DNA of 39,812 bases, taken from Minisyncoccota bacterium. GTDB lineage: Bacteria; Patescibacteriota; Minisyncoccia; Phycocordibacterales; JAGLOS01. The translations under genes and the position numbers were made by a program. Position 1 is the first letter of the stretch. Every line of letters begins with the position of its first letter. Under the pieces are notes generated by a model, which saw nothing but the letters and a program-made list of their open reading frames with translations, was not told the origin of the DNA and did no database searches. This document shows positions 27,237 to 36,724 of this stretch, piece after piece. The DNA lies in NCBI GenBank assembly GCA_023137615.1, contig JAGLOS010000003.1, positions 1 to 39,812 on the forward strand, read 5' to 3'.

Positions 27237-28535
27237 TCACCTGCTCTGCCACTCTTTTTCCTGTCGCACCAATACTTGTTTTTTGTTCTCCGGATGTGCC
27301 ATTATCTCTTCCACGGCGTACTCCATGCGCATACCTTGTGATCCTTTTATAAATATAACATCTTCTTCTTTAATAATTCTTTCAGCATGTTTCCCCGCTT
27401 CTTTAGAATCGGCAAATTCCACGATATTCTTTTCTGACATGCCGCCGATCAACGCACCGTCCACCACAGATTGCGCACGCGGTCCAACTACGAACAAAAG
27501 GTCACACATTTTACCAACCATTACACCCACCTCTTTATGTGCCTCTATGGTAAATTTTCCAAGTTCGAGCATATCCCCCAAAATAGCGATCTTTTTACCT
27601 TTTATATTAAGTTCCCCGACAGTTTCAAGCCCCGCCAAGACAGCGACAGGAGAGGCGTTATATGTATCATCTATGATGATACATCCTTTCAAGCCCTCAA
27701 CAAGACGCAATCGCCCGGGTGGTGGCGTATAGCTTGAAAGCGACTCAAGAATGTCCTTTGTGTCCAACTTGAAATATCTCCCAACAGCGAGCGCGCACAG
27801 GGCAACATAGACATGATGTCTTCCAAAAACATTTTTCATGTGTATTGTTATTTTCTTTCTCCCATCTTTGAGTTCAAAAGAAAGACCTATCGGAACACCA
27901 TCATTGTATGAGATCTGCACGTTATCCGCTCGAATATCTGTATTTTTTTCAAATCCGTATGTAATATATTCATGATCGGTAGTGTCTTTTAGAACACGCA
28001 CTTTTTCGTCATCCCCGTTGAGAATGAGAAGTCCGTCTTTTTTTAGTGAATTTATAAGAAATGCCTTTTCCCGAACAAGATGTTCAACGGAATCAAAAAA
28101 TTCAACATGTGTCGGCACATCCCCAAATCGTGTGATGACCACAATATCAGCCACAAGCCATTTTGAAACATTTTCAACATCTCCCGGTCTTTCGGCACCA
28201 ACCTCAAGGATCAACAATTCCGGATAATGATGTCTGAATATCAAAAGAGAAACACCTTTTATAATATTCTTTAACCATAAAAAAGGGTTATTCCATCCTG
28301 TCGGACAATTCAAAATGGTCAGAAGCACATTGAATTCACCACTAAAACTCTTTTTGCTCTTCCGTACAAAAAAAGATTTGTTCAAAACAGTATAAAGAGC
28401 GTCTTCGGTAGATGTTTTTCCCACGCTTCCTGTGATCGCGATAACGCGCGGGTGATATTTTTTCAAAACAAGTTTTGCCTCGTATATAAGTATCGCAACG
28501 ACGATCTTCTTGAACATGACTTTCATAAAAAACAT
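27237..28535 (-). CDS. murF: UDP-N-acetylmuramoyl-tripeptide--D-alanyl-D-alanine ligase (MurF-like)
   Basis: VIAITGSVGKTSTEDALY, EVGAERPGDVENVSKWLVADI, LNGDDEKV, IIIDDTYNASPVAVLAGLE, IAILGDMLELG. Confidence 0.93.
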   Translation of the reverse strand: MFFMKVMFKKIVVAILIYEAKLVLKKYHPRVIAITGSVGKTSTEDALYTVLNKSFFVRKSKKSFSGEFNVLLTILNCPTGWNNPFLWLKNIIKGVSLLIFRHHYPELLILEVGAERPGDVENVSKWLVADIVVITRFGDVPTHVEFFDSVEHLVREKAFLINSLKKDGLLILNGDDEKVRVLKDTTDHEYITYGFEKNTDIRADNVQISYNDGVPIGLSFELKDGRKKITIHMKNVFGRHHVYVALCALAVGRYFKLDTKDILESLSSYTPPPGRLRLVEGLKGCIIIDDTYNASPVAVLAGLETVGELNIKGKKIAILGDMLELGKFTIEAHKEVGVMVGKMCDLLFVVGPRAQSVVDGALIGGMSEKNIVEFADSKEAGKHAERIIKEEDVIFIKGSQGMRMEYAVEEIMAHPENKKQVLVRQEKEWQSR

Positions 28536-28571
28536 TATACCCTGTTTTACGACCCAAGAACACTCTGTTTT

Positions 28572-30287
28572 TTATCTATCCGGCGGTATGTTGTAATAAT
28601 TTATAAGAAACTTTGTCACATCCATAAACGGATGTGTGAGTGTTTGTGAGGCATATCGTACCTCTTTTGGATCAACCGCATACAAAAATACTAAAAATTT
28701 AGGATCATATGCGGGGAAATACCCAAAGAAAGAGTGAAGAAATTTGTCCTCATAATATCCACCCTCCGGATCAGCCATCTGTGCGGTTCCTGTTTTGGCA
28801 GCGATACTGTATCCATCCATCTTGACCGTTCCGTTCAAAAGCGCGGTATCAACAACTTCCACCAACATTCGGGATATTTCATCCGATGTTTCTTCCTTGA
28901 GCACTCGAGAACCTTCCTCGTGTGCTATCTCTTGTGAATACCCGAGAGTATAGTCGATCTCTTTAACCAAATGTGGTGTTATAAGAGTACCTCCGTTTGC
29001 CAAAACAGAAAGAGCTTTTACCATTACAAACGGTGTTATTGCTATACCTTGTCCAAACGAAGCAGTAGCATATTCAATATCGCGAGAACTTTTAAGGTTC
29101 GACACAAGACCCTTTGTGTCGTTTGGCAGATCGACCCCGGAGCGCTCTGCCAGACCGAAATCATACATATACTTTTTGAAATTTTCTTTCCCAACTTTCT
29201 GCATGACATGCACCGCGCCGGTGTTAAGCGATTGATTTAACACTTCCTGCATAGGAACAACACCACGACCTATACCATCGTAATTCTCTATCCGCAAACC
29301 GTCGAGAACAACATAACCATCATCTTTGTATGTTGAATCATAAGTAACAACTCCCGTATCAAGCCCTGTAGCCATAGTAAGTGGTTTCATGATGGAGCCC
29401 ATCTCATATACATTCTCTACCAATGGGTTGGTAAATACCGAGATATCATCTACTTTATTAAAATAATTCGGGTCAAAGCCCGGTCGACTGGCAAGCGCAT
29501 ATATGGAACCGGTGCGCGGATCAATAATAATACCTCCGACACTGTCAGTATTCCACTTCTCTTCAAGACCCAGCAAGCTCTCTTCTAACATACCCTGAAC
29601 AGATAGTTCGATCGTCGTTACAATATCTCCATCACGATTGTTTCTGCTGTTTGATCTAAGAAGCTCGTTTACATTGGAAAATACTTCCGCAAAAAAATTT
29701 ACATAGAGCTTATTCTCGCCACGAGACAGTATATCATCATAATACCTCTCAAGACCATATCGCCCCCCAAGAACATTTCCTTTATACCCGACAAAACCGA
29801 TCGCATGTGCGGAGAGAGTCCCCCCGGGGTAAAAACGCCACTTATCTTCTGCTAAAACAACGCCTTTTATATCAAGCGCCTCTATTTTCTGCGCGGTTTC
29901 TTTGTCGAGACGCTTAACTATTTCTTCATAGGGATCGTCTTTTTTCCCCGCACGCAAAAAGAATATGTCTTTTTCTATGTCAACAATACTCGAAAGCTGC
30001 TTGTAAACATATGAAATATTACTTATCTGAGAAGGGTCAATGGCTAATATATAACCTGAACGAAGTGTCGCGCAAGAAATACGTGTTCCATCCTTTTTTT
30101 CAAAATAGATCGTACCACGGTCAAACACATACGATTGGTCGGTGACATACTGACCGTCTGCTTGCTGCGCATACAGCTCTCCTCGTATGATCTGTACAAT
30201 AAAAAGCCGCCCCAACAAGATAAGCGCGACGACAATAATGCCAAAGTATAAAATTCCTATTCTTGATACGGATCGTATTTTCATCAC
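28572..30287 (-). CDS. ftsI: Penicillin-binding transpeptidase, FtsI-type
   Basis: N-terminal TM; active-site SIMK (YEMGSIMKPLTMA), SLN (NQSLNTGAV), KTGTAQ; located in dcw order. Confidence 0.92.
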   Translation of the reverse strand: MMKIRSVSRIGILYFGIIVVALILLGRLFIVQIIRGELYAQQADGQYVTDQSYVFDRGTIYFEKKDGTRISCATLRSGYILAIDPSQISNISYVYKQLSSIVDIEKDIFFLRAGKKDDPYEEIVKRLDKETAQKIEALDIKGVVLAEDKWRFYPGGTLSAHAIGFVGYKGNVLGGRYGLERYYDDILSRGENKLYVNFFAEVFSNVNELLRSNSRNNRDGDIVTTIELSVQGMLEESLLGLEEKWNTDSVGGIIIDPRTGSIYALASRPGFDPNYFNKVDDISVFTNPLVENVYEMGSIMKPLTMATGLDTGVVTYDSTYKDDGYVVLDGLRIENYDGIGRGVVPMQEVLNQSLNTGAVHVMQKVGKENFKKYMYDFGLAERSGVDLPNDTKGLVSNLKSSRDIEYATASFGQGIAITPFVMVKALSVLANGGTLITPHLVKEIDYTLGYSQEIAHEEGSRVLKEETSDEISRMLVEVVDTALLNGTVKMDGYSIAAKTGTAQMADPEGGYYEDKFLHSFFGYFPAYDPKFLVFLYAVDPKEVRYASQTLTHPFMDVTKFLINYYNIPPDR

Positions 30288-30598
30288 TCACCCAATTTTG
30301 CAAAACCAGTACGAGTTCCACCATGTGCAAAAATAACATGATCCGGTTCGACAAAACCAAGTGAACCGGCAACTATCGGTGTGACCTCAGTGCTTAATTT
30401 CATATATACGGATTCAAGTTCACTGATATGAATAGTTGTTTCTGCGATCTTTTGTTCAACTGTTTTTCTCTCAACAATATGTAAAATAGTAGCATTCAAA
30501 AAGTATGTATACAACAAGAGCATTAAAAGCATTGCTGATAATATGCTCCAGAAAGATATGGTTCTTTTATTAAATTGTAATGTTTTTGCTTGAGTCAT
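30284..30598 (-). CDS. ftsL: FtsL-like small membrane protein
   Basis: 104 aa, single TM, coiled-coil region, between rsmH and ftsI. Confidence 0.65.
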   Translation of the reverse strand: MTQAKTLQFNKRTISFWSILSAMLLMLLLYTYFLNATILHIVERKTVEQKIAETTIHISELESVYMKLSTEVTPIVAGSLGFVEPDHVIFAHGGTRTGFAKLGE

Positions 30599-31515
30599 TA
30601 TGCTATTTCTATTTGATCATGTGCCTTTTGTACTATGCGTAATTTGGCGCTGCGTGCCTTTGGATTATTTGAAAGTTCTTCTTCAGAAGGTACTATGGGT
30701 TTTTTGTTCACTATCTCGACGATCTGCTGTTGGGCAAGGTCCCTGAATGTTTTTTTGACGATCCTGTCCTCTCCGCTATGAAATGTAATAATTGCCAATC
30801 GTCCATCTTTTTTCAATAGTGCAACAGCTTTTTCAATTCCTGTTTTGAGCGCCCCGAGTTCATCATTTACCGTTATACGAAGTGCTTGAAATGTTTTTGT
30901 CGCCGGGTTTCTGCTTTTTTTCTTATACCAAAAGGGAATACTTCTATTTACTATCTCAACCAACTGAAATGTACGTCTTATGGGAGATTCTTTCCTTGCC
31001 TCCACTACATTTTTTGCGATACGTCGTGAAAATCTTTCTCCACCATACCCGTATATAATGTCAGCAATATTTTCTTCATCCCACGTATTGAGGATTTCAT
31101 AAGCCGTCAATTCATCTTCCTTTGGATGCGGATTGAAAGTCATAAGAAGAGGTTCGTCTTTGGCAAATGAGAAGCCCCTTCCACTATCTGTCAATTGACG
31201 ATTCGAAAGTCCAATATCAAGCAAAATGGCATGAACCGACACAATACCCGTCTCCTGTAATAAGATATCCATATCACGATAATTACCTCTAAGAAGTGCG
31301 AGTTTGGATTCTATCTTTTCCAGATTCTTCTGTGCAAGACAGAGCGCATCGCTATCCTGATCAATACCGATGATATAACCTTCTTTTCCTATAAGCTTTG
31401 CGATCTCAATGCTATGTCCACCAACATTTATGGTGCCGTCTATAACAACGTCTCCTTTTTTCAAATTAAGACCGGAGATCGTCTCTTTTAAAAGAACCGG
31501 GATATGATCTGTCAT
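30598..31515 (-). CDS. rsmH: 16S rRNA (cytosine(1402)-N(4))-methyltransferase
   Basis: HIPVLLKETISGLNLKKGDVVIDGTINVGGHS, LLDIGLSNRQL, GRGFSF, AFQALRITVNDELGAL, AIITFHSGEDRIVKKTFR. Confidence 0.95.
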   Translation of the reverse strand: MTDHIPVLLKETISGLNLKKGDVVIDGTINVGGHSIEIAKLIGKEGYIIGIDQDSDALCLAQKNLEKIESKLALLRGNYRDMDILLQETGIVSVHAILLDIGLSNRQLTDSGRGFSFAKDEPLLMTFNPHPKEDELTAYEILNTWDEENIADIIYGYGGERFSRRIAKNVVEARKESPIRRTFQLVEIVNRSIPFWYKKKSRNPATKTFQALRITVNDELGALKTGIEKAVALLKKDGRLAIITFHSGEDRIVKKTFRDLAQQQIVEIVNKKPIVPSEEELSNNPKARSAKLRIVQKAHDQIEIA

Positions 31516-31522
31516 GTGTGAA

Positions 31523-31571
31523 CCAATAACTGATAACTGATAACTGATAACTGATAACTGATAACTTACAA
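31523..31571. repeat. Heptad tandem array between mraZ stop and rsmH
   Basis: CCAATAA (CTGATAA)x5 CTTACAA; the last unit contains the mraZ stop codon. Confidence 0.92.
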
Positions 31572-32000
31572 CACACCAATTTCACCTAACTTTTCCGCCA
31601 ATACATCGGCCTGTTTTTCAATACGCTTTTTGTACTCACCCCATGCCTTATCGTTCCAGATCTCGATACGATCATGAACACCGATCACTGCAACTTTTCC
31701 CTTGAGATGTGCAAATCCTTTTAAGTATTCGGGAATCAAAATTCGACCTATTGAATCAACCTCTGTTTCCACCGCTCCTGCAAGCATAAAACGGTTGAAT
31801 CCTCGAGAGTCAGCTTGACCAAGTGGAAGCTCGGTCAGCTTCTCGGCGACCTTTTCCCATTCTTTGAGTGTGTACACAAACAGACAACTATCCAGTCCAT
31901 GCGTAACAACGACTTTTTTGCCAATTTCCTTTCGGAATTTTGACGGTAATGAAAGCCGTTTTTTCGCATCTAATGTATGTGTATACTCGCCAATTAACAT
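31566..32000 (-). CDS. mraZ: Transcriptional regulator MraZ
   Basis: MLIGEYTHTLDAKKRLSLPSKFRKEIG; duplicated DxxGRILIPEYL motif; first gene of dcw block. Confidence 0.95.
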   Translation of the reverse strand: MLIGEYTHTLDAKKRLSLPSKFRKEIGKKVVVTHGLDSCLFVYTLKEWEKVAEKLTELPLGQADSRGFNRFMLAGAVETEVDSIGRILIPEYLKGFAHLKGKVAVIGVHDRIEIWNDKAWGEYKKRIEKQADVLAEKLGEIGVL

Positions 32001-32152
32001 ATGTTTTGATTATGTTATAGGGAACATTTGCGAGCCCATTTTAAAATAATAGTGTAGCGATGATAGTATGCATAAAGCATTTACATTTTTACACGATTGT
32101 TTTGAGATGGGCCCCTTAACTTTTAGTACCAATAAGCAAAAAGAGAGGTCTC

Positions 32153-32204
32153 CCACTTCTTCCCACCTGTCTACCACTATATACCACCCCTCACCACTTT
32201 GCAA
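32153..32204 (-). promoter_or_regulatory. mraZ promoter overlapped by five GTGG[G/T] boxes (probable MraZ operator)
   Basis: Minus-strand TTGCAA (32204-32199), 17-nt spacer, TATAGT (32181-32176); GTGG boxes at plus-coordinates 32153, 32163, 32174, 32184, 32194. Confidence 0.75.
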
Positions 32205-32210
32205 CCCCCG

Positions 32211-32253
32211 CTATCCACAACAGCCCACTTGAAAAGTGGGCTGTTGTGGATAG
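32211..32253. repeat. 20-bp perfect inverted repeat upstream of the mraZ promoter
   Basis: CTATCCACAACAGCCCACTT-GAA-AAGTGGGCTGTTGTGGATAG. Confidence 0.9.
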
Positions 32254-32262
32254 CCAGTTGAT

Positions 32263-32315
32263 AGTAAAAAGCAACAAAAAAATGCGCTTTGCGCATTTTT
32301 TTGTTGCTTTTTACT
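32263..32315 (-). terminator. 25-bp perfect inverted repeat, probable greA terminator
   Basis: AGTAAAAAGCAACAAAAAAATGCGC-TTT-GCGCATTTTTTTGTTGCTTTTTACT. Confidence 0.8.
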
Positions 32316-32334
32316 ATTTGCTTTTTACTTCTTT

Positions 32335-32835
32335 TTATTTAATACTCACGATCGTATACAGTATATCCCCCTTTGGCGTATTACATACCACGTCATCATT
32401 TTTTGTTTTGCCTAAAAATGCTATTCCAAGAGGAGACTTGTTTGAGATCTTTCCGGACGCCATATCAACCTCTTCCGAACCCACAATGGAAAAAGTTTGT
32501 TTTTCTTTTGATCCTTTTTTCTTAACGACCACAGTCGAACCAACTTCCACGGTATCACCGCTTTTGTACGACACGATCTCTGCCGTTTTAAGAATTGCCT
32601 CAAGGTTCATAATACGGTCCTCGACTTTTGCCTGATCATCACGGGCTTCCTGATATTCAGCGTTTTCTGACAGGTCACCAAGAGACTTTGCAAATTCAAG
32701 TTTCTCAGCAACTTCTTTTCGTTTTTCTGTTCGAAGACTTTCAAGCTCCCCCGAAAGTTCTTTATATTTCTCTTTACTTAAATATTGTTTTTCATCCATA
32801 GTCCGCACATTATACATGCTTTCATATGTCGCCAC
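32335..32835 (-). CDS. greA: Transcription elongation factor GreA
   Basis: YLSKEKYKELSGELESLRTEKRKEVAEKLEFAKSLGDLSENAEYQEARDDQAKVEDRI; SPLGIAFLGK. Start probably internal Met near 32799. Confidence 0.95.
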   Translation of the reverse strand: MATYESMYNVRTMDEKQYLSKEKYKELSGELESLRTEKRKEVAEKLEFAKSLGDLSENAEYQEARDDQAKVEDRIMNLEAILKTAEIVSYKSGDTVEVGSTVVVKKKGSKEKQTFSIVGSEEVDMASGKISNKSPLGIAFLGKTKNDDVVCNTPKGDILYTIVSIK

Positions 32836-32915
32836 AACTTGATTTTTTCTGTTTTTATTGTCTTTTTATATGACAAAACTTTTCAGAATATAAGCTTATT
32901 TTAACAGTCCAAAAA

Positions 32916-34631
32916 CTAGTCAAAATACTCCGGAGTATATATATTCATCCAATCAAATACCTGTCTCATGATATAGAGTCCACCAATGGTATTTTCCCTC
33001 GGACCTTCCTCCATCATAACAGTAAAGGCATATTGCGGATCATCATAAGGAAAATATCCTATAGCCCATGAATTTACTCTACTCTTTGAGATCCCAACCT
33101 CTGCCGTACCGGTCTTTGCCGCAACTTTTATATACGGAAGATACAAGCCTTTTGCTGTCCCATCAGTAACCGCCTGCCGCAGACCTTCCTTGACCGTTGT
33201 GTAATGAACATCACTTATCACTGTTATTTCTTCTGTGGGAATGTCCTGTTTTACGACATGTGGAACAACCAACGCTCCGTTTGATGCGATCGCGGCAATT
33301 GCACGCACCATTTGTATGGGTGTAACCTGAAAACCGTATTGTCCGATGGCAGTATTATAGGTATCACCGATACGCCACTCTTCACCATCGAAATTTATTT
33401 CTTTCCATGCGGGGTTTGGGATAACTCCGTCAACTTCTCCCGGTATATCAACACCGGTTATTTCCCCGATACCGAACATACGAGCATACCGTTCGATATT
33501 TGCAATTCCGATGCCTTCTTGATCGTCCGGTTCAAAACCACCGCCAACCTCATAAAAATAGATATTTGAAGAAACCGCGAGTGCGTCACGTATATCGACA
33601 TATCCATGTGCTCTCCAGTCGGTAAAAATCGTATTAAATTCCGGATTCCATGGATTTGGTATGACCAACTTTCCCGTACTTAATATTTTTTTGTCGGGAG
33701 ATATAACTCCTTCGTTCAATGCACCAAGCGCAACAAAAGGTTTTACGATCGAACCGGGGGTATAACGCCCTGATATGGCACGATTAAGATACGGTTTTCC
33801 TTCATTAAGACTATATCCTGCAATTGTTTCTGCGTCTTCTCCCGCCGATATGACAGACGAGTTATATTCGGGATAATTTGTAAGTGCCAATATTTCTCCG
33901 GAATGAATATTCATAATAATACCCGTACCGCCTTTAAAACCTTTTTCATATGAAAGGTCTTTAATAAATTTATACATTTGTGTCTGCACACGAGTATCTA
34001 TGGTCAAAGTAAGATCCTCTCCATCCTCAGGGGGGTTAATGATATTTTCCGATTCAACTTCAAGTAATGCATTTCTTTCAACCAGTTTGACACCGTTTAC
34101 ACCATTAAGTTCCACATTATATTGTTTCTCAATTCCGGCAACACCACTATACTCTGTTTTGTAATAAACACCGCTTGAATCCGCTTGCGGATATTTTACA
34201 TATCCCAACACGTGAGAAAGTCCTGACGTTGCGATATAAGCTCGAGTGGTAAAATCCTCACTTATCCCCGGAATATTCCAAGCCAACACCTCATCATTGC
34301 AATCAAAAATAACCCCTCTTTCCGGGAACAAAAAAGTATGAGCAAGCCGATTGTTTTCACTTATCTCAACATATTCCTGTCCCTTAACTATCTGCAACAA
34401 ACCAATTCTGCATAAAAAAATGATCGTAACAAGAACAAAAAACATCCCGAGAAACATAATGGTTGTCTTGGATAACGAACGAACGATCCTTCCTTCAAAC
34501 TGATACACATCAAACTGCGGTAAATTACTTGAATCGAGAAAGATCTCATCGGGATCTATGTCTTCATACGACCGAGAACGCGGACCATTGATCTTGAGCA
34601 AACTGTTCAAAAAATTTTTACCCATATCCAT
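32916..34631 (-). CDS. mrdA: Penicillin-binding protein 2 (elongasome transpeptidase)
   Basis: TPGSIVKPFVALGAL (SxxK), AVSSNIYFY (SxN), AAKTGTAEVG (KTG); adjacent to mreBCD. Confidence 0.92.
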   Translation of the reverse strand: MDMGKNFLNSLLKINGPRSRSYEDIDPDEIFLDSSNLPQFDVYQFEGRIVRSLSKTTIMFLGMFFVLVTIIFLCRIGLLQIVKGQEYVEISENNRLAHTFLFPERGVIFDCNDEVLAWNIPGISEDFTTRAYIATSGLSHVLGYVKYPQADSSGVYYKTEYSGVAGIEKQYNVELNGVNGVKLVERNALLEVESENIINPPEDGEDLTLTIDTRVQTQMYKFIKDLSYEKGFKGGTGIIMNIHSGEILALTNYPEYNSSVISAGEDAETIAGYSLNEGKPYLNRAISGRYTPGSIVKPFVALGALNEGVISPDKKILSTGKLVIPNPWNPEFNTIFTDWRAHGYVDIRDALAVSSNIYFYEVGGGFEPDDQEGIGIANIERYARMFGIGEITGVDIPGEVDGVIPNPAWKEINFDGEEWRIGDTYNTAIGQYGFQVTPIQMVRAIAAIASNGALVVPHVVKQDIPTEEITVISDVHYTTVKEGLRQAVTDGTAKGLYLPYIKVAAKTGTAEVGISKSRVNSWAIGYFPYDDPQYAFTVMMEEGPRENTIGGLYIMRQVFDWMNIYTPEYFD

Positions 34632-34902
34632 AAGAACGAACGCGCCTTTTAAAACGACTTCCTATCAGATACACAAAGAAAGAGATCGTGGAAAAAATAA
34701 TAGGAGCATTGAGTATAGTAAAACTTCCATCAACACCATACAAAAGATCAGTAAGAATACCGGCGGCAATAGCTTCATAATATCGCGGGAAAAACACAAC
34801 GCCCATCACCATAAATACAATGACCAACCGCCAATCAAAAAACAGCACGCTCGTGAAGAGCCCAATGTTGTATGCGATACGAATATATACTTTCTTCTTC
34901 AT
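34618..34902 (-). CDS. mreD: MreD-like rod shape protein
   Basis: Small multi-TM protein between mreC and PBP2. Confidence 0.6.
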   Translation of the reverse strand: MKKKVYIRIAYNIGLFTSVLFFDWRLVIVFMVMGVVFFPRYYEAIAAGILTDLLYGVDGSFTILNAPIIFSTISFFVYLIGSRFKRRVRSYGYG

Positions 34903-34908
34903 GATGTG

Positions 34909-35706
34909 TTAGGGAACTATTTCTACAAATCGCAATGTAAATGGATTGATGGGAGACTTGAATAATACTCGTTCGAAAGCATCATTTGGATTATCGTCTA
35001 TCTCTTCTATCATACCCAAGACACGCGGAAAGATGTTTGGTAAATATACCGTATCACCGATAGAAACGCCGCTGTTTCTTGGAAGTTTTATTTCAAAATT
35101 TCCCGCCCCATATCCCAGAGCATCCACACGTATCGCCTCTTCTCCAATAATAACTTCGACAATGTTACCGGAAGATGAGTATAATTTTACCTTTGAAGAT
35201 GTATAGAAAGTTTCAAACACCTCTCCGATCGCCACATCTTCCAATAAAACCATGTCCCCTTTGGATACCCCTTGTTTTACACCGACATCAACAATGATCG
35301 TATCGTATAAAGTCTGATCTGCATTTGCCAATACTACTGCAAATATACGAGACTCCTTATCGTCTCTCCCCAACATCTCTTTTAGTTGTCTGTTTTCAAT
35401 ACGGAGGAAATTTCTCTCAGCGACCTTCGCCACCATAGAATCTATTTGAACTTGCAAATCTTTATTTTCGATCCACAGTGATCGACGAGACGAAAAATAA
35501 CTCAAAAACGGGCTCATTGAGTTCTCTATTGAATATCCGATCTTCCAAACAGGTGTCATTACTGTATGCGCCACACCTGAAAAAAATAATGCCGCAGGAC
35601 TAAAAAAAAGTCCGTATATTAAAAACACCCCTACTGTAAAAACAGTAACATTTCTTTTTGTCTTATTTTTTTTATCTCGGTGCGTTATCATCATCGTAAT
35701 CAACAA
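34909..35706 (-). CDS. mreC: Rod shape-determining protein MreC
   Basis: TM + coiled coil + DTIIVDVGVKQGVSKGDMVLL; VSIGDTVYLPNIFPRVLGMIEEI; next to mreB. Confidence 0.88.
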   Translation of the reverse strand: MLITMMITHRDKKNKTKRNVTVFTVGVFLIYGLFFSPAALFFSGVAHTVMTPVWKIGYSIENSMSPFLSYFSSRRSLWIENKDLQVQIDSMVAKVAERNFLRIENRQLKEMLGRDDKESRIFAVVLANADQTLYDTIIVDVGVKQGVSKGDMVLLEDVAIGEVFETFYTSSKVKLYSSSGNIVEVIIGEEAIRVDALGYGAGNFEIKLPRNSGVSIGDTVYLPNIFPRVLGMIEEIDDNPNDAFERVLFKSPINPFTLRFVEIVP

Positions 35707-36724
35707 GTATCTCTCTGTGTTTTTCTATATCTTCCAATATGATCCCCGTCCCACGAGCAACCGCAGAGAGTGGCTCAGAAGCAATATGGACAGGAACCTT
35801 AAGCATGTCTGATATAAGCTTATCGAGCCCCTTGATCATAGTCCCTCCTCCCACAAGCACGATCCCACGCCTCATAACATCAGCAAGTATTTCCGGAGGA
35901 GTAGTCTCAAGTACTTCTTTTACAGCATCAATAAGTATAGCGATCGAAGGACCGATCGCTTCTCGTATATCTGCTTCAGTAATGATCACCTCTCGTGGAA
36001 GCCCCGTTACAAGGTCGCGTCCACGAACCGGTGCCTCCAACGGTTCATCCCCTTCCGCGATCGAACCAACAGCTATTTTAATATCCTCCGCAGTCCTCTC
36101 TCCGATCAATATTTTAAATTCATCACGAATATATGACGCAATATCACTATTGAGTCTATCTCCGGCAATCGTAAGATTTTTTGAGTTTATAATCCCTCCA
36201 AGCGAGATCACTGCGATATCCGTGGTACCCCCTCCCATATCTATGATCATGCTTCCAATGGGTTCGTGCACAGGAAGCCCGATCCCGATCGCAGCCGCCA
36301 TCGGCTCTTCAACAATAAAGATCTCGCGCGCGCCGGCATTTGTCGTAGCATCAACAACAGCACGTGTCTCAACATTTGTGATCCCGGACGGCACACCTAC
36401 AACAACCCGAGGACGTCCAAACTTCTTCGATATTTGTTGCGCTTTTTTTATAAGATACATAAGCATCTCTTCGGTTACTTCAAAATTAGATACCACTCCA
36501 TCAACAAGCGGACGTATTGCTTCGACATGTCCGGGTGTTCGACCGATCATCTCTTTGGCATCCGTACCAACAGCCACGACTCGACCGGTTTTTTTATTGA
36601 GAGCAACAACAGACGGCTCGTTAATAATGATTCCGTGTTCACTCAAATATACAAGCGTGTTAGCTGTCCCTAAATCAATTCCGATATCGCCGGAAAATAA
36701 ACTGTGGAATTTTTTTAATATCAT
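35672..36724 (-). CDS. mreB: Rod shape-determining protein MreB
   Basis: DIGIDLGTANTLVY, EPSVVALNK, GRTPGHVEAIRPLVDGVVSNFEVTEEML, IIDMGGGTTDIAVISLGG, GIVLVGGGTMIKGLD. Confidence 0.97.
   Translation of the reverse strand: MILKKFHSLFSGDIGIDLGTANTLVYLSEHGIIINEPSVVALNKKTGRVVAVGTDAKEMIGRTPGHVEAIRPLVDGVVSNFEVTEEMLMYLIKKAQQISKKFGRPRVVVGVPSGITNVETRAVVDATTNAGAREIFIVEEPMAAAIGIGLPVHEPIGSMIIDMGGGTTDIAVISLGGIINSKNLTIAGDRLNSDIASYIRDEFKILIGERTAEDIKIAVGSIAEGDEPLEAPVRGRDLVTGLPREVIITEADIREAIGPSIAILIDAVKEVLETTPPEILADVMRRGIVLVGGGTMIKGLDKLISDMLKVPVHIASEPLSAVARGTGIILEDIEKHREILVDYDDDNAPR

Noticed and set aside
31523-31571. Heptad array as a CRISPR-like array
   Set aside because: 7-bp units without spacers; no cas genes in the window.
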